Shown here in pieces: positions 35,155-42,784 of a stretch of 64,000 nucleotides of DNA. Where the stretch lies: the NCBI GenBank assembly GCA_036652695.1, contig JAVVVJ010000001.1:62001-126000 (forward strand), read 5' to 3'. The DNA is from Limiplasma sp036652695 (lineage in GTDB: Bacteria > Bacillota > Clostridia > Christensenellales > Aristaeellaceae). A model generated the notes under the pieces. That model had not been told where the DNA came from, searched no databases, and worked only from the letters and a program-made list of their open reading frames with translations. Within the stretch, counting starts at the first letter, position 1. Each line of letters opens with the position of its first letter. Both the position numbers and the translations under genes were made by a program.

Positions 35155-36150
35155 CTACGCATCCTCAAAGGGCATATTGCTGCCAAAGGCGCCGCTCAAA
35201 TCATCCACGTCCACGTGGTCAAAATCGCCGCGTTTGCATTTAAACTGATATTGCAGTTCCTTGGTATGCACATAGGCGCGCGTCTGCTTATTGGCGGGCA
35301 GAATGCTCAAATGCATTCCCTTTTGGCCATCCGGCAGCAAGGAGAAGCGCACCTTCACAAACATCAGGCCGTGGCTGGCGCATTTGCTAAGCGCCACGTA
35401 TTTGCCAACGGCCTGCGGCACCAGCGAGGTCTGCCGCTTTGTGGGCTGGCCGCAGGTGGGGCAGCGCGGGGCGGCAAGCGTCTCGCTATCCATGGCTGCG
35501 CGCACGGAGGGCACGCATTCCGTTACGCGGAAATGGCTGTGGCGGTCGTTATGGCAAAGCTTGCGGGGCTGCTGTTCATAATGGAGCACATCGGCAGGCA
35601 CGGGCAGCGCACGGAAAACCTGCGCGGTATAGTATGCATCGTGCATGGCGTTATGAAAGCTGCGATCTTCTTCTTCTTCAATTTGTAGCGTCTCCATGGC
35701 GGTTTTGAGGGCGGCTTGTCCGCTCTGCTTCATCACGGCCGCGTAGAGGCGCTGGAGATCATACATTTTGGGCAAAGGCTTTTCAAAACGGAAAAAATCC
35801 ACGTTCTGTTGCAGAACGCTCACGTCATCGCAGCCCCAAGTAAGAAATACGCAGTCCTCCCCGCACCATTGCGCAAATTCCTCCATGCCCTCCAAAAACA
35901 CGGGCGCATCGCAGAGCACGTCGTTGTTCAGGCCGGTCATGCGCCTTACGCGCGGGTGAATGGCAACGTATTGCGTGGGGCGGATGGGGATGCTCACGCA
36001 ATCGACAATTTGAAGCTGCTCATCAAGCTTTGCCGCGCCAATCTGAATGACCTCAAATAAAAGGCTATCCCCCACGCGGCGGTAGGCTGCACTTTGGTAG
36101 CTGGTTGGCTGGTTCCATTCCAAATCCAATACGATGTACTGCATGTTCAT
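35155..36150 (-). CDS. DEDDh-type 3'-5' exonuclease with C-terminal zinc-ribbon-like segment
   Basis: A 331-residue protein. The N-terminal 180 residues form a DnaQ-like exonuclease: IVLDLEWNQP (Asp9, Glu11), LTWGCDDVSVL and SFHNAMHDAYYT (His and Asp of DEDDh). The C-terminal part includes a CPTCGQ motif and later Cys-x2-His (KCASHG), which could bind zinc. Related KapD-like exonucleases act on RNA or DNA 3' ends. The ATG at 36150 shares one base with the stop of the upstream flavoprotein gene (TGATG), so translation is coupled. Confidence 0.85.
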   Translation of the reverse strand: MNMQYIVLDLEWNQPTSYQSAAYRRVGDSLLFEVIQIGAAKLDEQLQIVDCVSIPIRPTQYVAIHPRVRRMTGLNNDVLCDAPVFLEGMEEFAQWCGEDCVFLTWGCDDVSVLQQNVDFFRFEKPLPKMYDLQRLYAAVMKQSGQAALKTAMETLQIEEEEDRSFHNAMHDAYYTAQVFRALPVPADVLHYEQQPRKLCHNDRHSHFRVTECVPSVRAAMDSETLAAPRCPTCGQPTKRQTSLVPQAVGKYVALSKCASHGLMFVKVRFSLLPDGQKGMHLSILPANKQTRAYVHTKELQYQFKCKRGDFDHVDVDDLSGAFGSNMPFEDA

Positions 36151-37412
36151 CAAAACTCCAAACGCTGTTGTGATAAGGCGGCATCCTGCGCCGCCGCGCG
36201 CCCTGCAAGCATGCCCGTTGCAAAGGCGATGTGCAGGTTGAACCCGCCCGTAAGCGCGTCCACATCCAAAAGCTCGCCCGCGATGTACAGGCCGCTGACG
36301 CGTTTGCTTTCCATGGTTTTGGGATCGACCTCCCGCACGTCCAAGCCGCCGCGCGTCACTACGGCCTCACTCAGCGGGCGCGTGCCGGTTACGGGCAGCC
36401 GCAGCGCTTTGGCGGCTGCTGCAAGCCTTGCACGCTCCTCGCGCGTCAGCTCATTGACGGGCTTCATGCCGTCCACCCCGCAAAGCGCCGGCATTGCATC
36501 CGCAAGGCGCGCGGGGTACAGCCCGCTTAACAGGTTGCGCAGCTGTTTGCGACCGGAGGCCTCGATGTCGCGCAGCAGGCGCGCGTCCAGCTGCTGCTCG
36601 CTTAGCCCGGGTTTTAGATCCAGCGTGAGCGCCACATCGCTTGGCGCAAGCTCCGCCATGTAGGCCGAGGCGCTCAGCACCAGCGGCCCCGATAGCCCAA
36701 AGTGCGTAAAAAGCAGCTCGCCAATGTCGCTAAAGAGCGTTTTTTTGCCCTGCGTGAGCGTCAGGCGCACATTCTTGAGCGAAAGCCCTTGCAGCTCCCG
36801 CACCCACGCCGCGCCGCATTCCAGCGGGATGAGCGAGGGCAGCGGGGGAAAGACCGTATGCCCGCAGGCTGCCAGCCAGCCAAAGCCATCCCCCGTGGAT
36901 CCGGTGGAAGGGTAGCTTTGTCCGCCGGTACACACGATGACCGCATCCGCGGCATAGCGCGCGCCGCCAGCGCAAAGCACGCCCGTGCAGCGCCCGTCGG
37001 TTATTTCCAGCGTGCGCACCAAGGCGTTCAGCTCCACCCGCACGTTCAGCCGCCGAAGCTCGCGCTCCAGCACGCGGCTGACGTCGCTGGCTTTTTCGCT
37101 CTGTGGAAATACCCGTTCGCCGCGCTCTACCTTTACGGGGCAACCAAGCGATTCCAGCAGCGCCATGAGAGCCGAGGGCGGGAAAGCCGCCAGCGCGCTG
37201 TACAGGAAGCGCGGATTTTTGACCACGCTTCGCCGGAATGCCTCCGCTTCGCAGGCGTTGGTTACGTTGCAGCGCCCCTTGCCTGTGATGTAGAGCTTTT
37301 TGCCGAGCTTCTCGTTGCGCTCCAGCAGCGTAACCGCCGCTCCCTCGCGCGCCGCGCTGATGGCTGCGAGAAGCCCCGCCGCGCCGCCGCCGATAATCAA
37401 TACCTTACTCAT
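36150..37412 (-). CDS. BaiN/HI0933-family flavoprotein
   Basis: A 420-residue FAD-dependent oxidoreductase. The dinucleotide-binding motif is VLIIGGGAAGLLAAISAA, followed by the family signature EKLGKKLYITGKGRCNVTNA. The C-terminal FAD contact is SGLYIAGELLDVDALTGGFN. BaiN relatives in gut Clostridia were proposed to take part in bile-acid reduction, but most members are of unknown function; no bai genes are nearby, so that role is not supported here. The start overlaps the end of the RpiR gene by 8 nt. Confidence 0.9.
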   Translation of the reverse strand: MSKVLIIGGGAAGLLAAISAAREGAAVTLLERNEKLGKKLYITGKGRCNVTNACEAEAFRRSVVKNPRFLYSALAAFPPSALMALLESLGCPVKVERGERVFPQSEKASDVSRVLERELRRLNVRVELNALVRTLEITDGRCTGVLCAGGARYAADAVIVCTGGQSYPSTGSTGDGFGWLAACGHTVFPPLPSLIPLECGAAWVRELQGLSLKNVRLTLTQGKKTLFSDIGELLFTHFGLSGPLVLSASAYMAELAPSDVALTLDLKPGLSEQQLDARLLRDIEASGRKQLRNLLSGLYPARLADAMPALCGVDGMKPVNELTREERARLAAAAKALRLPVTGTRPLSEAVVTRGGLDVREVDPKTMESKRVSGLYIAGELLDVDALTGGFNLHIAFATGMLAGRAAAQDAALSQQRLEF

Positions 37413-38271
37413 TTTCTTTGCTGATATAGACGCTGTGCGCGTTCCATATATCCTCCAGCCGTTTGAAATGTTCGCCGAGCTCCTCTCGCCGATGCAGACC
37501 TAGGCTCACGATTAGCGCGTTAATCAGCGAAAGCGGCGCGGCCAAGCTATCCACAAAGCTGGCCATATCCGTACACGCGCATAGGCATACGTCCGATGCC
37601 TGCCTTAGCGGCGACATTTCGCCATCCGTAAGCCCAATGACCTGCGCGCCGTTGAGCCGCGCGAAGCGCATGCATTCCAGCGTGCGTGTGGAATAGCGCG
37701 GGTAGCTGATGCCCACAAGCACATCCTCGCACCCAATGCGCGCGATTTCCTCAAATACGTCGCCTGTGATGTTTTGCACCAGCACGACCCCATCAAAAAT
37801 TTGGTGCAGGTAGTGGTACATGAACTGCGCCAGCGGCGCTGCCGAGCGCAACCCCATCACATAGATGCGGCGGGCGGCTAACAGCCGCGCCACCGCCTGA
37901 TCAAAATCCTGCTGCGTGAGCGCCTCCACGGTTTTGCGAATGTTCTGCATATCGTTTTTGAGCACCGTGCTCAGCAGGTCGCGCCCGTCAATTTCCGATG
38001 CGATGGCGAACCGCTGCTCCGATGTGAGGCGCTGGCGCACAAGGCTCCGCAGCGCCTCCCGCAGTTCCGGGTAGCCCGCATATCCCATGGCCGCCGCAAA
38101 CCGCACCACTGTGCTCTCGCTGACGCCGCATTGGCTGCCTAGCGAACCCGCCGTCATAAACACGGCCTTGTCGTAATGCTCCGCAATGTACTGCGCAATG
38201 CTTCGGTGCCCCTTGCTGAGCGGCGCGCCGCGCAAATTGAGCTTATCAATGAGTTCTTGAGTATCCTGCAC
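37405..38271 (-). CDS. MurR/RpiR-family transcriptional regulator
   Basis: A 288-residue regulator with an N-terminal HTH_6 domain (about 1-75; SLGSQCGVSESTVVRFAAAM as recognition region) and a SIS sugar-phosphate-binding domain (about 125-260; IYVMGLRSAAPLAQFMYHYL, GISYPRYSTRT). Such proteins sense sugar phosphates or amino-sugar phosphates and control their catabolism. It sits in the middle of an operon without sugar catabolic genes, so its target is unclear. Candidates in the window are the two sugar ABC clusters. Confidence 0.92.
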   Translation of the reverse strand: MQDTQELIDKLNLRGAPLSKGHRSIAQYIAEHYDKAVFMTAGSLGSQCGVSESTVVRFAAAMGYAGYPELREALRSLVRQRLTSEQRFAIASEIDGRDLLSTVLKNDMQNIRKTVEALTQQDFDQAVARLLAARRIYVMGLRSAAPLAQFMYHYLHQIFDGVVLVQNITGDVFEEIARIGCEDVLVGISYPRYSTRTLECMRFARLNGAQVIGLTDGEMSPLRQASDVCLCACTDMASFVDSLAAPLSLINALIVSLGLHRREELGEHFKRLEDIWNAHSVYISKENE

Positions 38272-38328
38272 GGAGCTTCTCTCCTTTAGCGATGAAATGG
38301 GAGACCGTTGGGGCGGCGCTCCGCTTTG

Positions 38329-39087
38329 CTATTGAATGCCGAGGGCTTCCCAACTGGAGGAGGCGGCGGAGCGGGGGTTGCCGAGGAGGGTGTAGACGAT
38401 ATGCCCCTCGTCCAGCAGGAATTGGTCGCTGCCAGGCTCCGGCTGTTCCCGCGCGCAGCCCTCCATGAGCCAGAAATAAGTGCCGGAGCGGGGGGATTCG
38501 CGGCGCTCGTAGCGATCTACGAAATTGGACATGGAGAGGGGAGCGTAGCACTCAGGCTTGAGGGAGGCAGGCTCCAAGGAAGGCGCGTTTATATTGAGGA
38601 GGGTGCAGGGCGGCGTGGGTTTTTGCGCGTACTGCTCCGCTACGGCGATCACGCGCGCAGCCAGCGCATCAAGCATCGTCTGCGTGGCATTAAAATGGAT
38701 GGAGGCCGCGATGGAGGGCACGCCGTTGAGCGCCCCTTCCCGCGCCGCGCCCACCGTGCCGCTGTAATACACAGCCATGCCTGCGTTGTAGCCGTCATTG
38801 ATGCCGGAAATAAGCACATCAACCGGTGCATCGGTCAAATTGAACAGCCCAACGCGCACGCAATCCACCGGCGAGCCGGCGATGGCGAAGGCGCGGACGC
38901 TGGGAACGCCGGAATGCCATTCGGCGGCGAAAATAGGATCGGCAAGCGTGATGCGGTGGCTGGCGGCGCTTTGCTGCTGCTTAGGGGCGCACATGGTTAC
39001 CCGGTGCCCACGCGCAACCGCGGCATGCAGCAGCGCCATAATGCCTGCCGAACCAATGCCGTCGTCATTGACCAAAAAAATGTGCAT
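38329..39087 (-). CDS. surE: 5'/3'-nucleotidase SurE
   Basis: A 252-residue metal-dependent nucleoside monophosphatase of usual length. The metal ligands are in FLVNDDG (Asp8, Asp9), and further family motifs are PKQQQSAASHRIT, AGSPVDCVRVGL, LISGINDGYNAG and YSGTVGAAREGAL. ATG at 39087 is chosen because AAAGGA lies 9 nt upstream. It opens, after a small holin-like gene, the operon with the regulator, flavoprotein, exonuclease and nucleoside kinase; with the last two it suggests nucleotide salvage as a shared theme. Confidence 0.95.
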   Translation of the reverse strand: MHIFLVNDDGIGSAGIMALLHAAVARGHRVTMCAPKQQQSAASHRITLADPIFAAEWHSGVPSVRAFAIAGSPVDCVRVGLFNLTDAPVDVLISGINDGYNAGMAVYYSGTVGAAREGALNGVPSIAASIHFNATQTMLDALAARVIAVAEQYAQKPTPPCTLLNINAPSLEPASLKPECYAPLSMSNFVDRYERRESPRSGTYFWLMEGCAREQPEPGSDQFLLDEGHIVYTLLGNPRSAASSSWEALGIQ

Positions 39088-39154
39088 GGTTATCCATCCT
39101 TTCAAGAGCGCAGGCCGATTGCGGCCTTTCAGGGCCTTTGGCGAAGCGCCCGCG

Positions 39155-39508
39155 CTAGCGCTTCAAGCCGCCTGTGATGGCGTCCACCAGCGTGCGCGCC
39201 ACATTGATTGCCAAAGCCACGGCAAGCGCCCACCAGAAGTTTTCAAACAAGACGCTGTTTTTGACAAAGTCAGCGGCTGTCCATACCAGCCACGCGTCCA
39301 CCGCAATATTGACCAGACCGAGCGTGCAGAAGTTGATTACGGAAAGAATCAGGCGCATCACGGGTCGGAGCGCCGTATAAATCACCGCCAGCACAAGGCC
39401 GACCACAATGGCGTTGCCGTATTCAACCACGGCTACGCCATCCATCAGGTAGCCACAGAGCGGAACGGCCGCCGCGGTGACCAAAAAGCGCAGAAGAATG
39501 CCCGCCAT
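39155..39508 (-). CDS. YvlD/phage-holin-superfamily-IV small membrane protein
   Basis: A 117-residue protein with four predicted membrane helices (LLRFLVTAAAVPLCGYLM, IVVGLVLAVIYTAL, and two more around LILSVINFCTLGLV and WWALAVALAINVA). Length and helix pattern match the YvlD family, named for similarity to holins but chromosomally encoded and probably linked to envelope stress. AAGGA lies 8 nt before the ATG. It is the first gene of a six-gene operon. Confidence 0.8.
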   Translation of the reverse strand: MAGILLRFLVTAAAVPLCGYLMDGVAVVEYGNAIVVGLVLAVIYTALRPVMRLILSVINFCTLGLVNIAVDAWLVWTAADFVKNSVLFENFWWALAVALAINVARTLVDAITGGLKR

Positions 39509-39550
39509 CTCAACCGTCCTTCCCCATGCTTGCGCCAGCGTATCGCAGTT

Positions 39551-39559
39551 AGTATACCA
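39551..39559 (-). promoter_or_regulatory. Extended -10 promoter of the surE operon
   Basis: TGGTATACT on the minus strand gives an extended -10 element 43 bp before the ATG at 39508. The -35 sequence is weak. Confidence 0.5.
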
Positions 39560-39597
39560 CAATCCGCGGTTTGTGCATAGCGCGGGAACGGGGCAAA

Positions 39598-39632
39598 AAA
39601 GGAAAGCGCCCTTTCACAAGGAAGGGCGCTTT
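39598..39632 (-). terminator. Intrinsic terminator of the GGDEF gene
   Basis: On the minus strand AAAGCGCCCTTC pairs with GAAAGGGCGCTTT, followed by CCTTTTTT. The stop codon of the GGDEF gene lies in the loop. Confidence 0.85.
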
Positions 39633-40618
39633 GGAGGTTGCGCGGCGGGGCGCAAGGGGAAGCTGTGGTGCAGGAGCAAGGTTTCCTGCCGTGCGGTTGC
39701 CGCTTGATAAAAGGAAATTTGAATGCGTTCAGCAACGAGATCTGCCGAATCCTCGTTTACATCCGCAACCATCACCAAAAACTGAAAGCCTGTATATTGC
39801 GTGAACAGATCACCTATGCGCAAGCTGTGCTGAATGACGTGCCGCAGCAGCTCTGTTTGCTGCGCGCGGTTTTGGATGCTGGGCACGTTTCCCTGCACAT
39901 CCGTGAGGGTGAACAGCACCATGCAGACCTCCGCCGCATTGCGGGTCATGCGGCGCTCCAGATAGCGGAAGATGGTCTTAAAGGTTTCATAATCTTGGCA
40001 GAAGGCGCCCTCGGGCATTTGGGTCTCCTTAAGCTCACTATAGATGAGGGCGGCGTCCTTGGCGAGGCTTTTCTCCAGCAAATCCTGATTGGATGCGCTG
40101 TCAAGGCTGTGCTCCTTCCGCTTTTCTTGGAGCAGCTGCATATCCGCACGGTCGAACAGGCTGCGATAATCGTCGCCGGGCTGGTAAAGGCTGCTGCAAA
40201 CCGTAACCGTGAGCTTGCAGCTCACCCCCTCCACATCGGCGGCGCGGAGGCGGCTTTTGAACTGCGAGCAGCGCTCCTTTGCAAAGGCTTCATCCTGATT
40301 CACCAACAAGAAAACGACAAACTCATCCCCGCCTACGCGCCCGACGATATCAAATTGAAAAACCATTTTTTTAAGCGTTTTGGCCACGTAGCATAGGATG
40401 TTATCGCCGCATAAATGGCCGTACATATCATTGATCTGCTTAAAGCGGTCGATATCCAGCAAAAAAAGAACGCCCTTTGCATGCTCTGAAAGCAGTTGGT
40501 TGATTTTTTGCTCGGTTGCGCCGCGGTTATAGATACCGGTGAGCCAATCCTGCTCCGCCAGCATGTTCAGCCGTTCGTTTTCCACCTGTAATTGCTCCAT
40601 GGTTTTGATCGAACTCAT
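39614..40618 (-). CDS. Soluble GGDEF protein with a second degenerate GGDEF-like domain
   Basis: A 334-residue cytosolic protein. Residues 20-175 form a diguanylate cyclase domain with an intact GGDEF motif at 96-100 (IVGRVGGDEFVVF) and the metal/substrate residues FLLDIDRFKQIND. The inhibitory I-site Arg is missing (FQFD in place of RxxD). Residues about 200-320 look like a second GGDEF fold that has lost its active site (RIGDLFTQYTGFQFLVMVAD). There is no membrane or sensor domain; the N-terminus is a short coiled coil. It probably makes cyclic di-GMP; the second domain may sense or regulate. GGAGG precedes the ATG. Confidence 0.85.
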   Translation of the reverse strand: MSSIKTMEQLQVENERLNMLAEQDWLTGIYNRGATEQKINQLLSEHAKGVLFLLDIDRFKQINDMYGHLCGDNILCYVAKTLKKMVFQFDIVGRVGGDEFVVFLLVNQDEAFAKERCSQFKSRLRAADVEGVSCKLTVTVCSSLYQPGDDYRSLFDRADMQLLQEKRKEHSLDSASNQDLLEKSLAKDAALIYSELKETQMPEGAFCQDYETFKTIFRYLERRMTRNAAEVCMVLFTLTDVQGNVPSIQNRAQQTELLRHVIQHSLRIGDLFTQYTGFQFLVMVADVNEDSADLVAERIQISFYQAATARQETLLLHHSFPLRPAAQPPKRPSL

Positions 40619-40731
40619 CTGTTCGTCACCTCCAAAGCAGGCGTGCCCAAGCCCGGCATGCGGACGATTTCGATACGGGCACGCTACCTTTTTAGCATAT
40701 GGTATGGTTCGCGGCGATTATGCGTTTCTGT

Positions 40732-40795
40732 TGAGAAAAAGAAAGGCTCGTGACTGCCAGATATCATACAATATCCGCACAGCACGAGCGCCTTT
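40732..40795 (-). terminator. Second terminator-like hairpin behind the sugar ABC operon
   Basis: On the minus strand AAAGGCGCTCGTG pairs imperfectly with CACGAGCCTTT, then CTTTTTC. It lies 50 bp after the first terminator and just before the GGDEF gene. Confidence 0.6.
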
Positions 40796-40841
40796 GGAAA
40801 CGACAATGACGCGACCTAACCGCTGCGTACCGGCATGGCGG

Positions 40842-40881
40842 TGCGAAAGGCGGGGCTATGGCGTTAAGCCCTAGCCCCGCC
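40842..40881 (-). terminator. Intrinsic terminator of the sugar ABC operon
   Basis: GGCGGGGCTA pairs with TAGCCCCGCC across a 13-nt loop, then TTTC on the minus strand. It starts 8 nt after the permease stop codon. Confidence 0.8.
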
Positions 40882-40888
40882 TGCTCCA

Positions 40889-41749
40889 TTACCCCTTTAC
40901 AGCGCCCGCTGTGAGGCCCTTAATGAATTGCTTGCTCATCAGCAAATACAGAAAGATGACCGGCAGCGCGCTCAGCGTAAGCACCGCGAGCACCTTGCTC
41001 CAGTCCGTCTGGTACTGACCAAAGAGCCGCGTGACACCCAAAAGAAGCGTCTTGGAGCGCTCCTCGCTGATGAAGATCAGCGGAAACCACAGGTCATTCC
41101 AAAAGGGCACGAGGTTGTAGATGGCGACCGTCGCCATGGCAGGCTTGAGCAGCGGCAGCACAATCGCGTAAAACACCTTAAAGCGTGATGCGCCATCAAT
41201 AAAGCCGCTCTCCGTAAGCTCGCCGGGAACGCCTCGCATAAACGCCGTGAGCACAAAGATGGAAATGGGGATGCCCATGGCGGAATACACCGGCACCAGC
41301 GACCAAACCGTATTGAGCAAGCCCATCGACTTTACCAGATCCAGCAAACGGATGGAGGCGATCTTGATGGGCAGCATCATGCCCGCAATCATGAAGAAGT
41401 AGAGGATGCCCGAAAGCTTGCATTTCCAGTTAGCGAGCGCGTAGGCCGCCAGCGCGCCCACGATCAGCACAATCAGCAGGCTTAGAATCACAACGACCAA
41501 GCTGTTTTTAAAATAGTTTAGAAAATCGCCGCTTCCCAGAACGCTCGCGTAGTTCTTGATATTCCATTCGGCGGGAATCCAAAACGGATTCTCATAAATG
41601 GTGTAGCGCGTTTTAAACGAGTTGACCACCAACAGCCAAATGGGCATAAGCGCAAGCAGCGACCATAGCACCAAAACGATATGGGAGGGGATATGCAGGT
41701 TTGCGATGTGCATGGATTTGGTGTGCTTGTGATGCTCCGTCTTGATCAT
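40889..41749 (-). CDS. ABC sugar permease, MalG type
   Basis: A 286-residue permease with six membrane helices and the EAA loop ELTESGFIDGASRFKVFYAI near residue 190. The N-terminal cytoplasmic tail is rich in His/Lys (MIKTEHHKHTKSMHIANLH). GGAGG lies 8 nt before the ATG, inside the end of the MalF-type gene, with only 1 nt between the stop and the start. It is the last gene of the operon. Confidence 0.93.
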   Translation of the reverse strand: MIKTEHHKHTKSMHIANLHIPSHIVLVLWSLLALMPIWLLVVNSFKTRYTIYENPFWIPAEWNIKNYASVLGSGDFLNYFKNSLVVVILSLLIVLIVGALAAYALANWKCKLSGILYFFMIAGMMLPIKIASIRLLDLVKSMGLLNTVWSLVPVYSAMGIPISIFVLTAFMRGVPGELTESGFIDGASRFKVFYAIVLPLLKPAMATVAIYNLVPFWNDLWFPLIFISEERSKTLLLGVTRLFGQYQTDWSKVLAVLTLSALPVIFLYLLMSKQFIKGLTAGAVKG

Positions 41750-41750
41750 G

Positions 41751-42686
41751 TCATTCGCCTCCCTGCGTCTTGATGAGCGTGGGCACCACAAAAATCGACA
41801 GCATGAGGAAAATCAGCGTCGCGATTGTCGCGCCCATGCCGGGGTCGGCAATGGCCACAGGATGCTGACCGGCAATGCCAACGCGGTAGAACAGCGTACC
41901 AATGAGGTCGGTGGAATAGTTCGGCGCGCCGTTGGCGTTTTCCATGGCGTACACCGCATCAAAAGCGTTAAAGTTGTTCACAAAGGTGAGAATCGCCACA
42001 ATGCCCACCACGGGGCGGATCAGCGGCAGCTTGATATGGCGGAACATATGCCAGCTGTTGGCGCCCTCCAAGCTTGCGGCCTCCACCAGCTCCTCATTGA
42101 TGCCCTGCAAGGCGGCTACGAACATCATGGTAGGAATGCCCACCCATTGCCAGCAGCTGACGAGCGCCACGCAGATGAGCGCCGTGCTCTCATCGCCAAG
42201 CCAGGGCCGTACCAGCACGTCAAGACCCATGGCGGTGAAGGTGTCACCCATCCATACGGGGCTTAAAATAAGCTTCCACAGGTAGCCGGTTACGAGCACC
42301 GCCAAGGTGGCGGGTAAAAAGATGATGGTCTGGTACATGCTGCGCCCGCGCATGGTGCGGTTGGTAAGCATGACCGCGAACAAAATGCCCAGCACGTTTT
42401 GCACCAGCATGTGTATGCCAAAGAAAATCCAAGTGTGCCCAAAGGCGCCCCAGAACCTAGCGGATTGATCCGCGTCGGTAAACAGGCGCACATAGTTGCC
42501 AAAGCCGATAAAGGAACGGTTGTTGGTACCGCCGGTGTACAGTGACAGGCGGATGGAATCCAGCAGCGGCCATGCCATAAATACGGTATAAATCAGCAGC
42601 GCGGGCAGAAGATAGCGCAGCCAGTAGCCTCCACCCGGATGAAGGCTGGTGCCCCCGTGCTTTCGTAAGGACTTGCTTTGTTGCAT
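41751..42686 (-). CDS. ABC sugar permease, MalF type
   Basis: A 311-residue permease with six predicted helices and the EAA loop ELVEAASLEGANSWHMFRHI. It forms the importer channel with the MalG-type protein. A strong GGGGGG-containing ribosome binding site precedes the ATG. It follows the binding-protein gene after a 98-bp gap that contains an intrinsic terminator, so most transcripts should stop before reaching it. Confidence 0.93.
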   Translation of the reverse strand: MQQSKSLRKHGGTSLHPGGGYWLRYLLPALLIYTVFMAWPLLDSIRLSLYTGGTNNRSFIGFGNYVRLFTDADQSARFWGAFGHTWIFFGIHMLVQNVLGILFAVMLTNRTMRGRSMYQTIIFLPATLAVLVTGYLWKLILSPVWMGDTFTAMGLDVLVRPWLGDESTALICVALVSCWQWVGIPTMMFVAALQGINEELVEAASLEGANSWHMFRHIKLPLIRPVVGIVAILTFVNNFNAFDAVYAMENANGAPNYSTDLIGTLFYRVGIAGQHPVAIADPGMGATIATLIFLMLSIFVVPTLIKTQGGE

Positions 42687-42722
42687 GCCCCGTTCACCCC
42701 CCTTTCATGGTCATTTGCTTGG

Positions 42723-42762
42723 AAAAACGGGCTGCCGTCGCCCTGTGGTGAACGGCAGCCCG
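42723..42762 (-). terminator. Internal terminator between binding-protein and permease genes
   Basis: CGGGCTGCCGT pairs perfectly with ACGGCAGCCCG, followed on the minus strand by TTTTT. It starts 22 nt after the binding-protein stop codon. Confidence 0.9.
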
Positions 42763-42784
42763 CGCTTTGTTTGTATGCAGTTGC

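Noticed and set aside
35205..35225. CACGTG-containing palindromic pieces elsewhere, considered as further parS sites
   Set aside because: Only the central six bases match; the TGTTT/AAACA flanks are missing. Only the pair at 10551-10602 is acceptable.
36150..37412. BaiN annotation as evidence for bile-acid metabolism
   Set aside because: No bai genes or steroid-active enzymes are near; HI0933/BaiN-type flavoproteins are widespread and mostly uncharacterised.
39155..39508. Holin-like gene as a prophage remnant
   Set aside because: The protein fits the chromosomal YvlD group, and no phage gene, integrase or attachment repeat is nearby.
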